The notes under the pieces: model-generated | Told to the model about the DNA's origin: nothing | Database searches by the model: none | The model's input: only the letters and a program-made list of their open reading frames with translations | From: Bacillus sp. JCM 19058 | Lineage (GTDB): Bacteria; Bacillota; Bacilli; Bacillales_H; Bacillaceae_D | Length of the DNA: 16,097 nucleotides | Assembly: GCA_001310555.1 (NCBI GenBank) | Contig: BAXO01000112.1 | Span: 1 to 16,097, forward strand | Direction: 5' to 3' | Position numbers and translations under genes: made by a program | In this document: piece by piece, positions 1 through 8,363 of the stretch | Numbering within the stretch: the first letter of the stretch is position 1 | Layout: each line of letters starts with the position of its first letter

Positions 1-15
1 TTAACATAATGTTAA
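1..15. promoter_or_regulatory. Palindromic operator candidate upstream of the regulator promoter
   Basis: TTAACATAATGTTAA is a perfect inverted repeat: 7-base arms around a single central A. It lies directly upstream of the putative -35 box of the GntR-LacI gene, where an autoregulatory operator would be expected. A related TTAAC...GTTAA element sits in the putative promoter of the transport operon (8197-8209). It touches the left window edge, so the full site may be longer. That it is an operator is inference; the symmetry is seen directly. Confidence 0.4.
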
Positions 16-18
16 ATC

Positions 19-47
19 TTCACAAATAAGGACGATAGTGTTATATT
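19..47 (+). promoter_or_regulatory. Sigma-A-like promoter of the GntR-LacI regulator
   Basis: TTCACA (19-24) and TATATT (42-47) are separated by exactly 17 bases; each box matches the vegetative consensus at 5 of 6 positions. It would give a 5' leader of roughly 60 bases before the regulator. The flanking palindrome at 1-15 suggests self-regulation. Confidence 0.5.
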
Positions 48-110
48 AATTAATGATGATACCACTTAAGTCTCGCAGCAATTACTTTAGCGGTATTGAC
101 GATACAAGGG

Positions 111-1244
111 GTGTTTATTCTGAGAAAACCATTCTACGAAAAAAATTTATATATCGTTGCGAGAGGAAATTATTCAAGGAAAGTATAAAGAAGGTGATCG
201 GCTCCCTTCTGAAAAGGAACTCTGTCAAAAATGGAACGTGAGTAAAATAACGACGAAAAGAGCATTAGAGAAATTAACAGAGGATGGAATCATTATTCGG
301 CAGGCAGGTAGAGGCTCATTTGTGACCAATAATCAAGCAGCTAGCTTAAATAAGCCTACAACAAGCAGCCATGCATTAATCGGTTTAATCATGCATGGCT
401 TCGCTGATGAATACGGGCGCGAGCTATTATATTCGCTCGAAAAGCATACGCCAAAAGGCGTTTCGCTCATCCTCCGTATTTCAGATGGAGATACAGCCAT
501 CGAGCAGCAGGCAATCAAGGAATTGTTGGAGATTAATGTAGACGGAATCATCATCGTGCCCGCACAAGCCGAGCACTACAGCAAGGATATCCTCCAGCTC
601 GTCATTGATGAATTTCCGCTAGTCATAATCGATCGGTTCTTTAAAGGCGTTGCTTCTTCCTCAGTCGCAACAGATAACATTAAAGCTTCAAAAGAAGCTG
701 TCAACTACTTGTTTAACCTCGGGCATCGCTCGATCAGTTATTAACTCCAATCCCTGGTCATACAACGGCTATACAGGACCGGATGGAAGGATTCATTCAA
801 GCGCATGCCGAAAAAGGCGTAATCGTCGATCGGAGCTTAATTCTGGACGACATCATGTGTTTCACGAATCGGACAGATGAGAAAATCAAAGCCGATCAAA
901 AGCGCATTGAGCAGCTAATTACCGAAAATCCGAACTTAACAGCATTTATAGCGACAGAGTACACGTTAGGTATTCTAGCCAAGCAAGCGATAGAGCAGCT
1001 CAACCTGTCAGTCCCCGACGATTTTTCAATTGTATGCTTTGACAGTCCTTTGTTCCAGCTTGATCGAACTAGCTTTACTCATATAAAGCAAAATGAGGAA
1101 CTAATCGGAAAAAGAGCAATTGAAACTGTATCTAACCTCCTTAATGGTACCCTCAAGAAAAAGCAAAACATTCTACTAGATGCAACCATTGTTGAAGGAG
1201 AAACAACATCTCTCGTTAGAAAAACTAAGGTGAAATCCAAATAA
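111..1244 (+). pseudogene. GntR-family repressor with LacI-type sensor domain (AraR-like architecture), two frameshifts as sequenced
   Basis: After one-base corrections this is a repressor of about 375 residues. It has an N-terminal GntR winged helix (REEIIQGKYKEGDRLPSEKE, then an RALEKL-type recognition region and GRGSFV) followed by a periplasmic-binding-protein-like sugar domain (GLIMHGF, DGIIIVPA, PLVIIDR, LGHRSI, TPIPGHTTAIQDR, FSIVCFD). That layout is known from AraR-type sugar-responsive repressors. Frameshift 1: the A7 run at 139-145 has one base too many; before it the frame reads RKPFYEK and after it IYISLREEI. Frameshift 2: about 735-743, one base missing, joining LGHRSIS to LLTPIPGH; this one is not in a homopolymer. 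The start is uncertain: AAGGGG (106-111) is well spaced for a CTG at 120 or an ATT at 117, while a GTG at 111 overlaps it. It is convergent with the glycan operon, so control of that operon is likely but inferred. Confidence 0.8.
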
Positions 1245-1277
1245 TCTATCCAATAGGAATCATCGTTTCAGATATTT

Positions 1278-1363
1278 AAGGCCTCTACCTAAAGGAAACT
1301 CCCGTCAACCCATCGCTTAGAGTGACCTACTCAATACCTGTTGCTTAGGTTAGAAGAGGCCTT
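1278..1363. repeat. Long imperfect stem-loop in the convergent spacer
   Basis: AAGGCCTCT (1278-1286) pairs perfectly with AGAGGCCTT (1355-1363). The stem continues as ACCTAA (1287-1292) against TTAGGT across a 4-base bulge, giving about 15 pairs that close a loop of roughly 55 bases. It begins 33 bases after the regulator stop. It has no T tract, so it is not a standard intrinsic terminator. It could be a transcript-stabilising structure, a roadblock between convergent genes or a miniature repeat element. Confidence 0.45.
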
Positions 1364-1378
1364 GAAATGAACTGATAA

Positions 1379-1433
1379 TTCGAATAGCGGGAGACTTTCG
1401 ACTATTCGCTACTTCTTCGAATAGTGAGAGACT
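1379..1433. repeat. Two 18-base direct repeats with interleaved inverted copies
   Basis: TTCGAATAGCGGGAGACT (1379-1396) and TTCGAATAGTGAGAGACT (1416-1433) differ at two positions. Between them lies CTATTCG (1402-1408), an inverted copy of the CGAATAG core. Only two direct copies are present, so it is not a CRISPR. It is non-coding and of unknown function. Confidence 0.45.
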
Positions 1434-1484
1434 CCCTCCTTCGAAAGAAAAATACTTGATTGTTATAAGCTAACTCGCTTTAAC

Positions 1485-1503
1485 GAAAAGGATAATCCTT
1501 TTC
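1485..1503. repeat. Perfect 9-base palindrome
   Basis: GAAAAGGAT-A-ATCCTTTTC is fully symmetrical around one central base. The loop is too short for an ordinary hairpin, so a protein-binding site is as likely as an RNA structure. The rest of 1504-1668 shows a T8 run (1523-1530) and a short GAGTC/GACTC stem (1574-1591), but no convincing terminator for the minus-strand operon that ends at 1669. Confidence 0.3.
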
Positions 1504-1668
1504 TGCTGCTATGCTCAGAACAGGCTTTTTTTTCTTCCCTATTGCTTCAACAGCCGACCTCGGTATGAGAGCGGAGTCGTTTTTTAGACTCTTATTAAGG
1601 GTGATAACCATTCCGGGAAATTTAAAAACGCGCAAGCTTCTTTACTGTTTCTTAAAACCAGTCTCCCA

Positions 1669-2766
1669 TTACAGCCATAAAACAGGCTGGCGTACTGCGA
1701 TGTTTCTTCTAATCTCCAAATCAGTCGGTTCGTTATCAAGCTGCTCCCAAAGTGAGATATATTGATCTTCTTTTAAAGCCAATCCAGCGAACAGCAGTGA
1801 CGAGACCTTAGCTGGCCACCCATCAAAGTGCTCAATATCGCTGCCGTAGGGCCAGCTTGACTTATTTTGAAGGTAAGGGAATAAAAACTCAAGGCCTTTG
1901 CGTATACCTCTGCCATCCGCTAGCTGAAACTCCCACAAATTATCTTCGGGCGTGGAAAGGAGCTGACATAGTGTTACCATGTTATCAAGCACAAAGATCG
2001 AATAGCTATAAGGCTTTGTTCGTGCGAGTTCAAGCGGAAAACTGCCATCAAGAGCCATCTGTTGTGGGAGTAGGACTGACTTGAATTGCTGCCTGCAATA
2101 TTCGAGCAGGTCGAAGTGACCGGTAAACAGCGCAAAGCTCGCTGCTTGCACATACCAGCAAACACTATGATTGTTTTTAGCACGCCTTTCATCTTGGCCA
2201 TACGGGTGTTCGTTCATCCAGTTTAAATAATTGGTAAACCATTGCCTTAAGCTCCGGGACAGCTCTGGCGAAAGCGCCGGAGACGATTGAAGCGCTCGAA
2301 TGCTCATGGGGACATCGATCAAATGCAGCGTATCAATAATGCCGATACCTCTCCCTGTACAAATACCGGGGATTGCCTGTGCATACAAAAGATGCGGATT
2401 CATTTTCGTCGCCTCATCTAGGAAAAACTCTTTAAGAAAGAGCACAGCCTTCTCGGCATAGCTCTCATTTCCGGTTATCACATAACCGGCAGCTAAATGA
2501 GCGGTTGATGTTCGCATACTTCGTAAAATGTGTCGATGGGCGTTAAAGCAGTCCGGATTCGATTCACCATCCCGCTTCACATAAGGTAAGCCGCTATCCG
2601 TTTCAAGGTTGGGCCACCAGTAATCGCCATTCGAGTAAAAGTCGTGAATACTCCCCGGACTTTGTTCGAATACGACATCCGTAATATGTGCGGGCGCCTC
2701 TTGAAGAGACCTTTCTGCCTTAGCTAAAATCCAGTTTTTATGCTTTTCGGAAATCGATTGTAGCAC
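1669..2766 (-). CDS. Alginate-lyase-family protein (PF05426-like), probably a cytoplasmic polysaccharide/oligosaccharide lyase
   Basis: This is an intact gene of 365 residues, one of two in the operon without a frameshift. The N-terminal half has the signature of alginate-lyase-fold proteins: YSNGDYWWPN with GLPYVKRDGE (about residues 44-68), MNPHLLYAQAIPG and GRGIGIIDT (about 122-148). Around residue 198 is NNHS, matching the catalytic Asn-His of PL5-type lyases, followed by a Trp-Tyr-rich stretch and DGSFPLELARTKPYSYS. There is no signal peptide, so it should act in the cytoplasm on imported material, unlike secreted AlgL. The GTG start is the first in-frame start after an upstream TAA; GGGG lies about 10 bases before it. 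It is last in the operon, 67 bases after the GH36 gene. Family membership is confident. The substrate is not: true alginate, another uronate polymer, or a divergent activity are all possible. Confidence 0.8.
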   Translation of the reverse strand: MLQSISEKHKNWILAKAERSLQEAPAHITDVVFEQSPGSIHDFYSNGDYWWPNLETDSGLPYVKRDGESNPDCFNAHRHILRSMRTSTAHLAAGYVITGNESYAEKAVLFLKEFFLDEATKMNPHLLYAQAIPGICTGRGIGIIDTLHLIDVPMSIRALQSSPALSPELSRSLRQWFTNYLNWMNEHPYGQDERRAKNNHSVCWYVQAASFALFTGHFDLLEYCRQQFKSVLLPQQMALDGSFPLELARTKPYSYSIFVLDNMVTLCQLLSTPEDNLWEFQLADGRGIRKGLEFLFPYLQNKSSWPYGSDIEHFDGWPAKVSSLLFAGLALKEDQYISLWEQLDNEPTDLEIRRNIAVRQPVLWL

Positions 2767-2833
2767 CTTTTAATCCCCCACCCCATATGAATGCTCTAGT
2801 TTTGGACGTTCGCAGCTGTGTCTATCTTGGAGC

Positions 2834-4614
2834 TTACTTGATTTTAATCGCTTTTAATAAAGACGCTGAATGAGGCTTGTGATTTTCGATCGTCAGCTTT
2901 TTTTTCGTGAATGCCCAGACTATGATCAGTCCAATAATCAATGACCTCATACGTCCCCGGCAAGTCAACTTCAAACGTCGCCGTGCTCTCGTCCCAGTTA
3001 AACAAACAAATGAATGTCTCATTTTCTAAGTGAATGCGCCCCACTCGAAATTCATCATTTTCAAATCGAGCGGAAATGGAAGTAGGTGGAAAGCATTTTT
3101 TTTAGTATGTTTAACGTGTCTTCTGTCATTTCCGCAATATTATCTCCTGAAAGCACCATACCTCCCGAAGCGATAATGTAAGTAGCATGAAATAAAAATT
3201 CGCTGTCGCTAAGGTTTGACTTCTGCTTCAGTCGTTCCGCTCCATCAGGGCCGATCAATTTCGTATTTGAATTTTGTAAAACGAGGCAGTCAGGGTCATT
3301 GATCCATAATCGATTGTGCTGCCAGTTTCGGTTGAAGCACTGCTCGGCAAGCAAGGAAAAGGCCTGCCATTTCCTTGAAATGTCATCCGTTACCCTCATG
3401 CCGTGAACTGTTCCTAAAGAAGGCCACATCGGTGCATTACAGCCTAGAAGGAAGCTATCTCTTCCGGCCCCTTCCAAGACCGAGCGCATGCCCCTACGAT
3501 AAGCCTGTATTCTCGTTACCCCAGGGTCATGAAAGAATCCGCCATGCATCGCCCCCCACATATTGGCATCCAGCTTGAAATATTTACAGCCCCACTCTTC
3601 CCGCATCGTTTTGAACACTTCATACAAGTATTGCCGGGCCTCAGGGTGTGAGCCGTCAAGCATATACCAAGGTCCGTTGCGCCAGCCTCCGAAGGATACT
3701 TTACTCGAAAGGAGAGGCGCGCCACTTTCATCCTTCACGAACCAATCCGGATGTTCTTTAAACAGCTTTGAGTTTTCCTCCGCAATAAAAGGCGCCACCC
3801 AAATGGCCGGTTCGAATCCTTTGTTACGAATCCGTTCACACAGCGACTGAATGTTACTTGAAAACGTCGGAGAAGGGACGAGCCAGTCCCCCATATACGC
3901 CTGATATCCGTCGTCAATTTGGATGTATTTGAGTTCAGGAATACGACGAGAAATCGAGTCGATGTTAACAAAAATATCTTCTTCCGTCAGGTTTGGTCCA
4001 AAGCAATACCAGGAACACCATCCTGTTGGTACTTCATCCACCGCCAACTTAGGGTGGTGGATTTGAATCCGCTCAGCTAATTGCTCTAACAGCTTCTCTC
4101 GATCGCTTCCGATTACTGCAATGAACTCCTCTAGGTCCCACGTTTGCCCGGGTTTAAGCGTTAAGCCTTCCAAATCAAGGACAATCTCAAACTTCCCGCT
4201 ACCGAATCGAAGCTCCCCACTAAAACGATGACAGGAGGTAAACGCTAAAAGAACGTACTCATGGTCCAGCGTGAGTAGAGCAAGATTATAGACAGTTTGA
4301 AACCCTTCTGCCTGAGGAATTCGATAATGCTTATCGTCACTGTATTTCCCGATTAATTCAAGTGATGAAGCATTACCTTTATATTGAGAAAGCATGTTAT
4401 ACCCTTCGCCATAAACCTTACGAATCGACGCCTCCTCCAGTTTTCCTTGAAACAGAACAACCTCCTTCAATTCGACAGGTTGGTCCCCCTGATTTTCTAA
4501 TGTTGATACACACGTATCGCCTTGCCATCCTCTCGTCAACTGTACTTGCTGTCCTGACCTCCCCACACTTCTCGCTTCCCAATCAGTATTCATCAAACAG
4601 TGAGCAGTAAGCAC
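2834..4614 (-). pseudogene. GH36-type alpha-galactosidase, two frameshifts as sequenced
   Basis: Corrected, this is about 592 residues: an N-terminal beta-sandwich (about 1-190), a TIM barrel (about 195-500) and a C-terminal beta domain. Seen in the barrel are TGWCSWYCFGP, YIQIDDGYQ, PAIWVAPF, KYFKLDAN with the expected nucleophile Asp349, and GMRVTDDIS with the expected acid/base Asp411. Both catalytic Asp residues are in the uninterrupted part. Frameshift 1: the T8 run at 3096-3103 has one base too many; corrected, the frame continues as PPTSISARFENDEFRVGRI. Frameshift 2: the T8 run at 2898-2905, one base too many; corrected, the protein ends with LTIENHKPHSASLLKAIKIK and a stop at 2834. 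The GTG start at 4614 has GAGGAT upstream. There is no signal peptide, so it is cytoplasmic and acts on imported oligosaccharides. It lies 49 bases after the solute-binding protein gene. GH36 also contains non-galactosidases, so the exact sugar is inferred. Confidence 0.85.
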
Positions 4615-4663
4615 CTAATCATCCTCTCTCAGTGGTATGAATCGTTTGATAATGACAGCTATT

Positions 4664-6252
4664 TTAATGATAAACTTCATTATATTTTTGTTGAGCTTCC
4701 TCCATTACTTGATCGCCACCTAATCTCTTCCATTCCTCTACAAATTGATCGAATTGATCGAGCGATCTTCTCCCTGTAATAAAGTCGATAAAATTTTTGG
4801 CTGTGAATTGATCAAGCCTATCCCCGTATTCATTGAATACAGGCTTATGAAGCGGCTGTAAAATATCGTATTTCCCTTCCCCTTTCGATTCGGCTTCGTT
4901 TCTAATATCCATATATTTGCTTTTGGTCATAAAAGGTGCTTGAAACTCATAATCATTGAAAGATCCCGGGAACTCGTAGTACGACCCTATTCCGTACTCA
5001 ATTCTCTTTTCTTCTTGATCGTAAGGGGGTAAATAAATATAATCTCCTTCTTCTGTTTTTTTCGTAGGTTTCCCCCTCGACCCCGTAGTGGATTTTCTCA
5101 TACATTTCTAAATCAAAGCATGTAGCATCGAAAATTTGCAAATATTTAATCATCTTCTCTCGTTCATTTTCCATATGTTTACCAAATTGCAAGCCAGAGC
5201 TAGTAATCGGATTCGTTTGAACGGTTCCCTTCTCTCCATTCGGACCCGCTGGCTCGCCGATGATCGTCCAGTCGGCATCTGGCATATTTTCGACAAACTT
5301 CCCTGAAGTAAAAGCTTCAGCGGGTAAGAAGTTCCACCAATTCGAATAAGTGACACCTGCTTTGTCCGAAATCACTTTATCATCAACATTTTTTTTCTTT
5401 ATTGACGACAAACTCCGGATCGATCAATCCATCTTCATACCATTTCTTGAGTAGACTCAGTGCCTCCTTTGCCCCCGGCTCAATTTCTCCTCTAACAACT
5501 TCCCCGTTCTCTTCAACGAAAATACCAGGATAAACTCCGTGAGCTCCGAATATAGGTGAGAAGATTTGAGTGACCTCTTCTCCTCTTCCCGTCCAACCGA
5601 ATGTGTCCTTCCTCCCGTTTCCATCAGGATCTTCTTCCCTAAATTTTCTTAAAGCGACTTCTAGTTCATCCAACGTTTCGGGAACCTTTTCAATCCCGAC
5701 GTTGCTCAACCAGTCTTCTCGAATCCCTACGACCCTTACAGTCGGCCCTAATGTCCAAATAATCGGCAGTGAATAAACTTTTCCGTCTCTAGTATAGTTC
5801 ATAAATGGGTCTTCCCCTAGATGACTCTTTAGCCATTTCATATAATTTGGCGCATGCTCCTCGATTAAATCAATCGGTATTTCTGCGACTACTCCTTGCT
5901 CCACCAGCTTGTCGAAATTAGGAAATGATAAATCATTCCAGTAATCAGGAATTTCTCCAGATGCGATCTTCAATTGTAACTTTTCTTCATAAGAATCTCT
6001 ATCCCTGCCAATTTGTTCAATTTTTACGCCAAATTTCTCCTCAACTACATTGACGGCATAGCCATCATCATTAACTCTGTCAGCATGCCACGTCCAGAAT
6101 TGTAAGGTCATTTTGTCTGCGCCCGATTCGGAGAGCCCATTATCGGCTGTAGTGGCTTCAGATGATGGATCATTGCTTGAACAGCCAGCCAACAGTGTGA
6201 ATAGAAAAAATAGCATCAGCATAAATGATTTCGTTTTAGCTTCCTTTTTCAT
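4664..6252 (-). pseudogene. Extracellular solute-binding lipoprotein (LplA-like, ABC sugar importer), two frameshifts as sequenced
   Basis: Corrected, this is about 528 residues, the usual size for LplA/YtcQ-type proteins. It begins MKKEAKTKSF, then a hydrophobic stretch and the lipobox LLAGC with the lipidated Cys at residue 24, so it is anchored to the outer face of the membrane. The mature part has typical features: LQFWTWHADRV, ASGEIPDYW, PNFDKLVEQGVVAEI, a DPDGNGRKDTFGW segment, and KEALSLLKKWYEDGLIDPEF. Frameshift 1: the T8 run at 5389-5396, one base too many, joining VVNKEK to NVDDKVISD. Frameshift 2: the T7 run at 5056-5062, one base too many, joining GETYEK to TEEGDYIYLPPYD. The ATG start has a strong AGGAGGAG site. 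It follows the LplC-like gene by 49 bases and is the likely specificity component of the importer; the ligand is probably an oligosaccharide. Confidence 0.87.
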
Positions 6253-6301
6253 TTAAAAACTCCTCCTATTATCCCAATTTTCGCACTATTTAAAAGGGAG
6301 A

Positions 6302-7178
6302 CTATCCTTTTACGGAACCTATCATAATGCCTTTAACAAAATACTTTTGAATAAATGGATAAATGAACAGCATCGGAATAATCGAAAACATGATCATAGT
6401 TGCTTGCAATTGCTGCTGCGGCATATCTGATATCCCTTCCTGTTTGTAAACTAACGCAGTAATGTCCGTAACATTGTTCTCAATAATAATTTTCCTCAAA
6501 ATGACTTGCAGCACTTGCTTTTCCTGATCCGTAATGTAAATCATACTTAGAAACCATTCATTCCAGTGGTGCACGGCTACCCAAAGGGCAACTGTCGCCA
6601 ATACTGGCTTCGATAAAGGAAGGATGATTCTCAAGAAAATATAAAAATACCCTGCTCCATCCACACGTGCTGATTCTTCTAAGCTTACTGGAATCGACCG
6701 AAAAAAAATTTCTTAAAATAAATACGTGTAGGACTCCAATGAGATTAGGCAATACCAATGCCCAAATGGTATTATAAATCCCGAGATTTTGAATCAGAAG
6801 ATAATTCGGAATTAGCCCTCCGTTAAATAGCATCGTGAATAAAATAAAAGTGGAAAAAGCTTTATTAAACGGTAAATCTATTTTGGACAAAGGGTATGCA
6901 ACCATGGAGGCCAGCGTCACACTCAATAAAACGGCCAGAATTGTCCTAACTATCGTATTCCAGTAACCGGTCCAAAGGGCGTCATACTCCATCGCCAGCC
7001 TGTACGCATCAAAATTGAGCCCTTGAGGGAATAATTGCAAGCCTGTAGAGTAACTGTTTGAGCTTAGCGATAGAACCACTTGATTCCAAAAAGGGTATAG
7101 CGTGATAACGACAATGAAGGTCATGATAAAATATAAAAAAACATCAAATATTTTCTCACCTGTTGTTCTAAAATTCAT
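6302..7178 (-). pseudogene. ABC transporter permease, LplC/YtcP-like, one frameshift as sequenced
   Basis: Corrected, this is about 291 residues with six predicted membrane segments, beginning with VFLYFIMTFIVVITLYPFWN. The conserved cytoplasmic EAA loop is ESARVDGAGYFYIFLRIILP, which contacts the ATPase in this permease class. The frameshift (T8 on the coding strand, A8 at 6701-6708, one base too many) falls just before this loop: the raw frame reads LRNFFSVDSS, the corrected frame LRNFFRSIPVSLEESARVDGA. The C-terminal part ends with FVKGIMIGSVKG, typical of the family. The ATG start has a GAGGTG site 5 bases upstream. It lies 24 bases after the partner permease. No ATPase gene is nearby; Firmicutes importers of this type often share an MsmX-type ATPase encoded elsewhere. 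Confidence 0.88.
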
Positions 7179-7202
7179 AACGTCACCTCACCTGCAGAAG
7201 CT

Positions 7203-8165
7203 TTACCATATCGCATGTTCGCCGCCTCCGATTTTTTTTACCGTACGATTGACTATTAAAATGAGGATCAGCGCTACAACCGACTTGAACAATCCGATAG
7301 CGACAGAATAGCTGTACTGCATTTCGACCAACCCTTTACGGTACACATAAGTATCAATAATATCGGAAACGTAATAAACGGATGGGTTATACATATTGAA
7401 TATTTGGTCAAATCCAGCATCCAAAATGTAAGCCATGTTCAAAATTAATAAAATAACCATCACCGGTACTAGCATCGGAACGGTAATATACACGATTCGC
7501 TTGAATCGATTAGCACCGTCAATAATAGCTGCTTCGTATAATTGTTGGTCGATTCCAGCTATTGCAGCAAAGTAAATAATCGAGCCCCAGCCAAAGCTTT
7601 TAAAAATATCCGTAATCACTAATACGCTGCGGAAATACCTTTCGTCTGCCAAGAAAATAACCGGATCGACACCGAGAACAGACAAGAACAAGTTAATAGG
7701 CCCTTCAAGCGAAAAGATGACCGTAAAAATTCCCGCTAAAACAACCCATGAGATAAAATGAGGTAAATAAGAAATCGTTTGAACGAATTTTTTAAATTTT
7801 AAATTGACGACTTCATTTAATAAAAGGGCGAATATAATCGGCGCAGGAAAACCAAAGAACAGCTTATACAAGCTAATCAGGAGCGTATTCTTTAAAACAA
7901 GATAAAAATCTCGATTTGAAAATACTTCCTCAAAGTTTTCTAAGCCGACCCAAGGACTTCCCAATATTCCTTCTGTGATTTTGTAATCTTTAAAAGCTAA
8001 GACGACTCCGAACATAGGAATATAGTGAAAAATGATAAAGTAAATTAAACCCGGGATCATCAGCAACAATAAAACCTTATACTTTTTTATGTTTATAAAT
8101 GTGGCGTTTCTCGTCATCTTCCTTTTGACCGCTTTTTCGTCTGACATCGGCGTATTTACATTCAC
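7203..8165 (-). CDS. ABC transporter permease, LplB-like
   Basis: This intact gene of 320 residues has a charged N-terminus, a first membrane helix around YKVLLLLMIPGLIYFIIFHY and five more hydrophobic segments. The EAA loop YEAAIIDGANRFKRIVYITV is complete. Residues after the first helix (PMFGVVLAFKDYKITEGILGS) are typical of LplB/YteP polysaccharide permeases. It is the first gene of the importer operon and pairs with the LplC-like gene 24 bases downstream. The start is supported by AAAGGAGA about 10 bases upstream. The coding strand contains an A8 run near the C-terminus (T8 at 7232-7239) that is in frame here, in contrast with most such runs in the window. Confidence 0.92.
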   Translation of the reverse strand: MNVNTPMSDEKAVKRKMTRNATFINIKKYKVLLLLMIPGLIYFIIFHYIPMFGVVLAFKDYKITEGILGSPWVGLENFEEVFSNRDFYLVLKNTLLISLYKLFFGFPAPIIFALLLNEVVNLKFKKFVQTISYLPHFISWVVLAGIFTVIFSLEGPINLFLSVLGVDPVIFLADERYFRSVLVITDIFKSFGWGSIIYFAAIAGIDQQLYEAAIIDGANRFKRIVYITVPMLVPVMVILLILNMAYILDAGFDQIFNMYNPSVYYVSDIIDTYVYRKGLVEMQYSYSVAIGLFKSVVALILILIVNRTVKKIGGGEHAIW

Positions 8166-8196
8166 GTCCTATCTCCTTTCTATTAGGATTGTAAAA

Positions 8197-8210
8197 TTAA
8201 CAACGTTAAC
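8197..8210. promoter_or_regulatory. TTAAC...GTTAA operator candidate of the importer operon
   Basis: TTAACAACGTTAAC contains TTAAC and GTTAA arms around AAC. It lies between the putative -10 box (8222-8227) and the ribosome binding site of the LplB-like gene, a good position for repression. It resembles the palindrome at 1-15, which has the same arms with a 5-base centre, suggesting one regulator for both, probably the GntR-LacI protein. The centre lengths differ, so this remains a hypothesis. A second palindrome, GGTTAACC, is at 8322-8329. Confidence 0.35.
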
Positions 8211-8221
8211 TTCCCCTCACT

Positions 8222-8250
8222 ATAACAAGACATGAAAAAGAAATAATCAA
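8222..8250 (-). promoter_or_regulatory. Putative promoter of the importer-enzyme operon
   Basis: On the minus strand TTGATT (8250-8245) and TGTTAT (8227-8222) are separated by 17 bases; each matches the sigma-A consensus at 4 of 6 positions. Transcription would start around 8215, about 50 bases before the LplB-like start codon. The position in the only sizeable gap of the cluster (8166-8363) fits a separate promoter for transport and enzyme genes. It might also be activated by the AraC-type response regulator. Confidence 0.35.
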
Positions 8251-8363
8251 AAGATTTTTTTGGATTTACACCACTTTTTTTTAGAAAAAAACGATCATTG
8301 AACCCTATCTCCATTGTCAACGGTTAACCAAATGCTAGCCTTTAAATTAAGAACAGATGGACG

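Noticed and set aside
1379..1433. CRISPR-like repeat spacing
   Set aside because: Only two imperfect copies with a 19-base gap and no cas genes in the window.
1511..1765. Plus-strand ORF of 84 codons overlapping the lyase gene end
   Set aside because: It has low-complexity Phe-rich sequence and no ribosome binding site, and it overlaps a well-supported minus-strand gene.
2834..3044. Two overlapping short minus-strand ORFs just after the GH36 gene
   Set aside because: They are the C-terminal domain of the GH36 protein split by the run at 2898-2905; joined, they continue the family sequence.
8292..8320. Second importer promoter starting from the perfect TTGACA at 8320-8315 (minus)
   Set aside because: At 17 bases the expected -10 position reads TGATCG, which does not resemble TATAAT.
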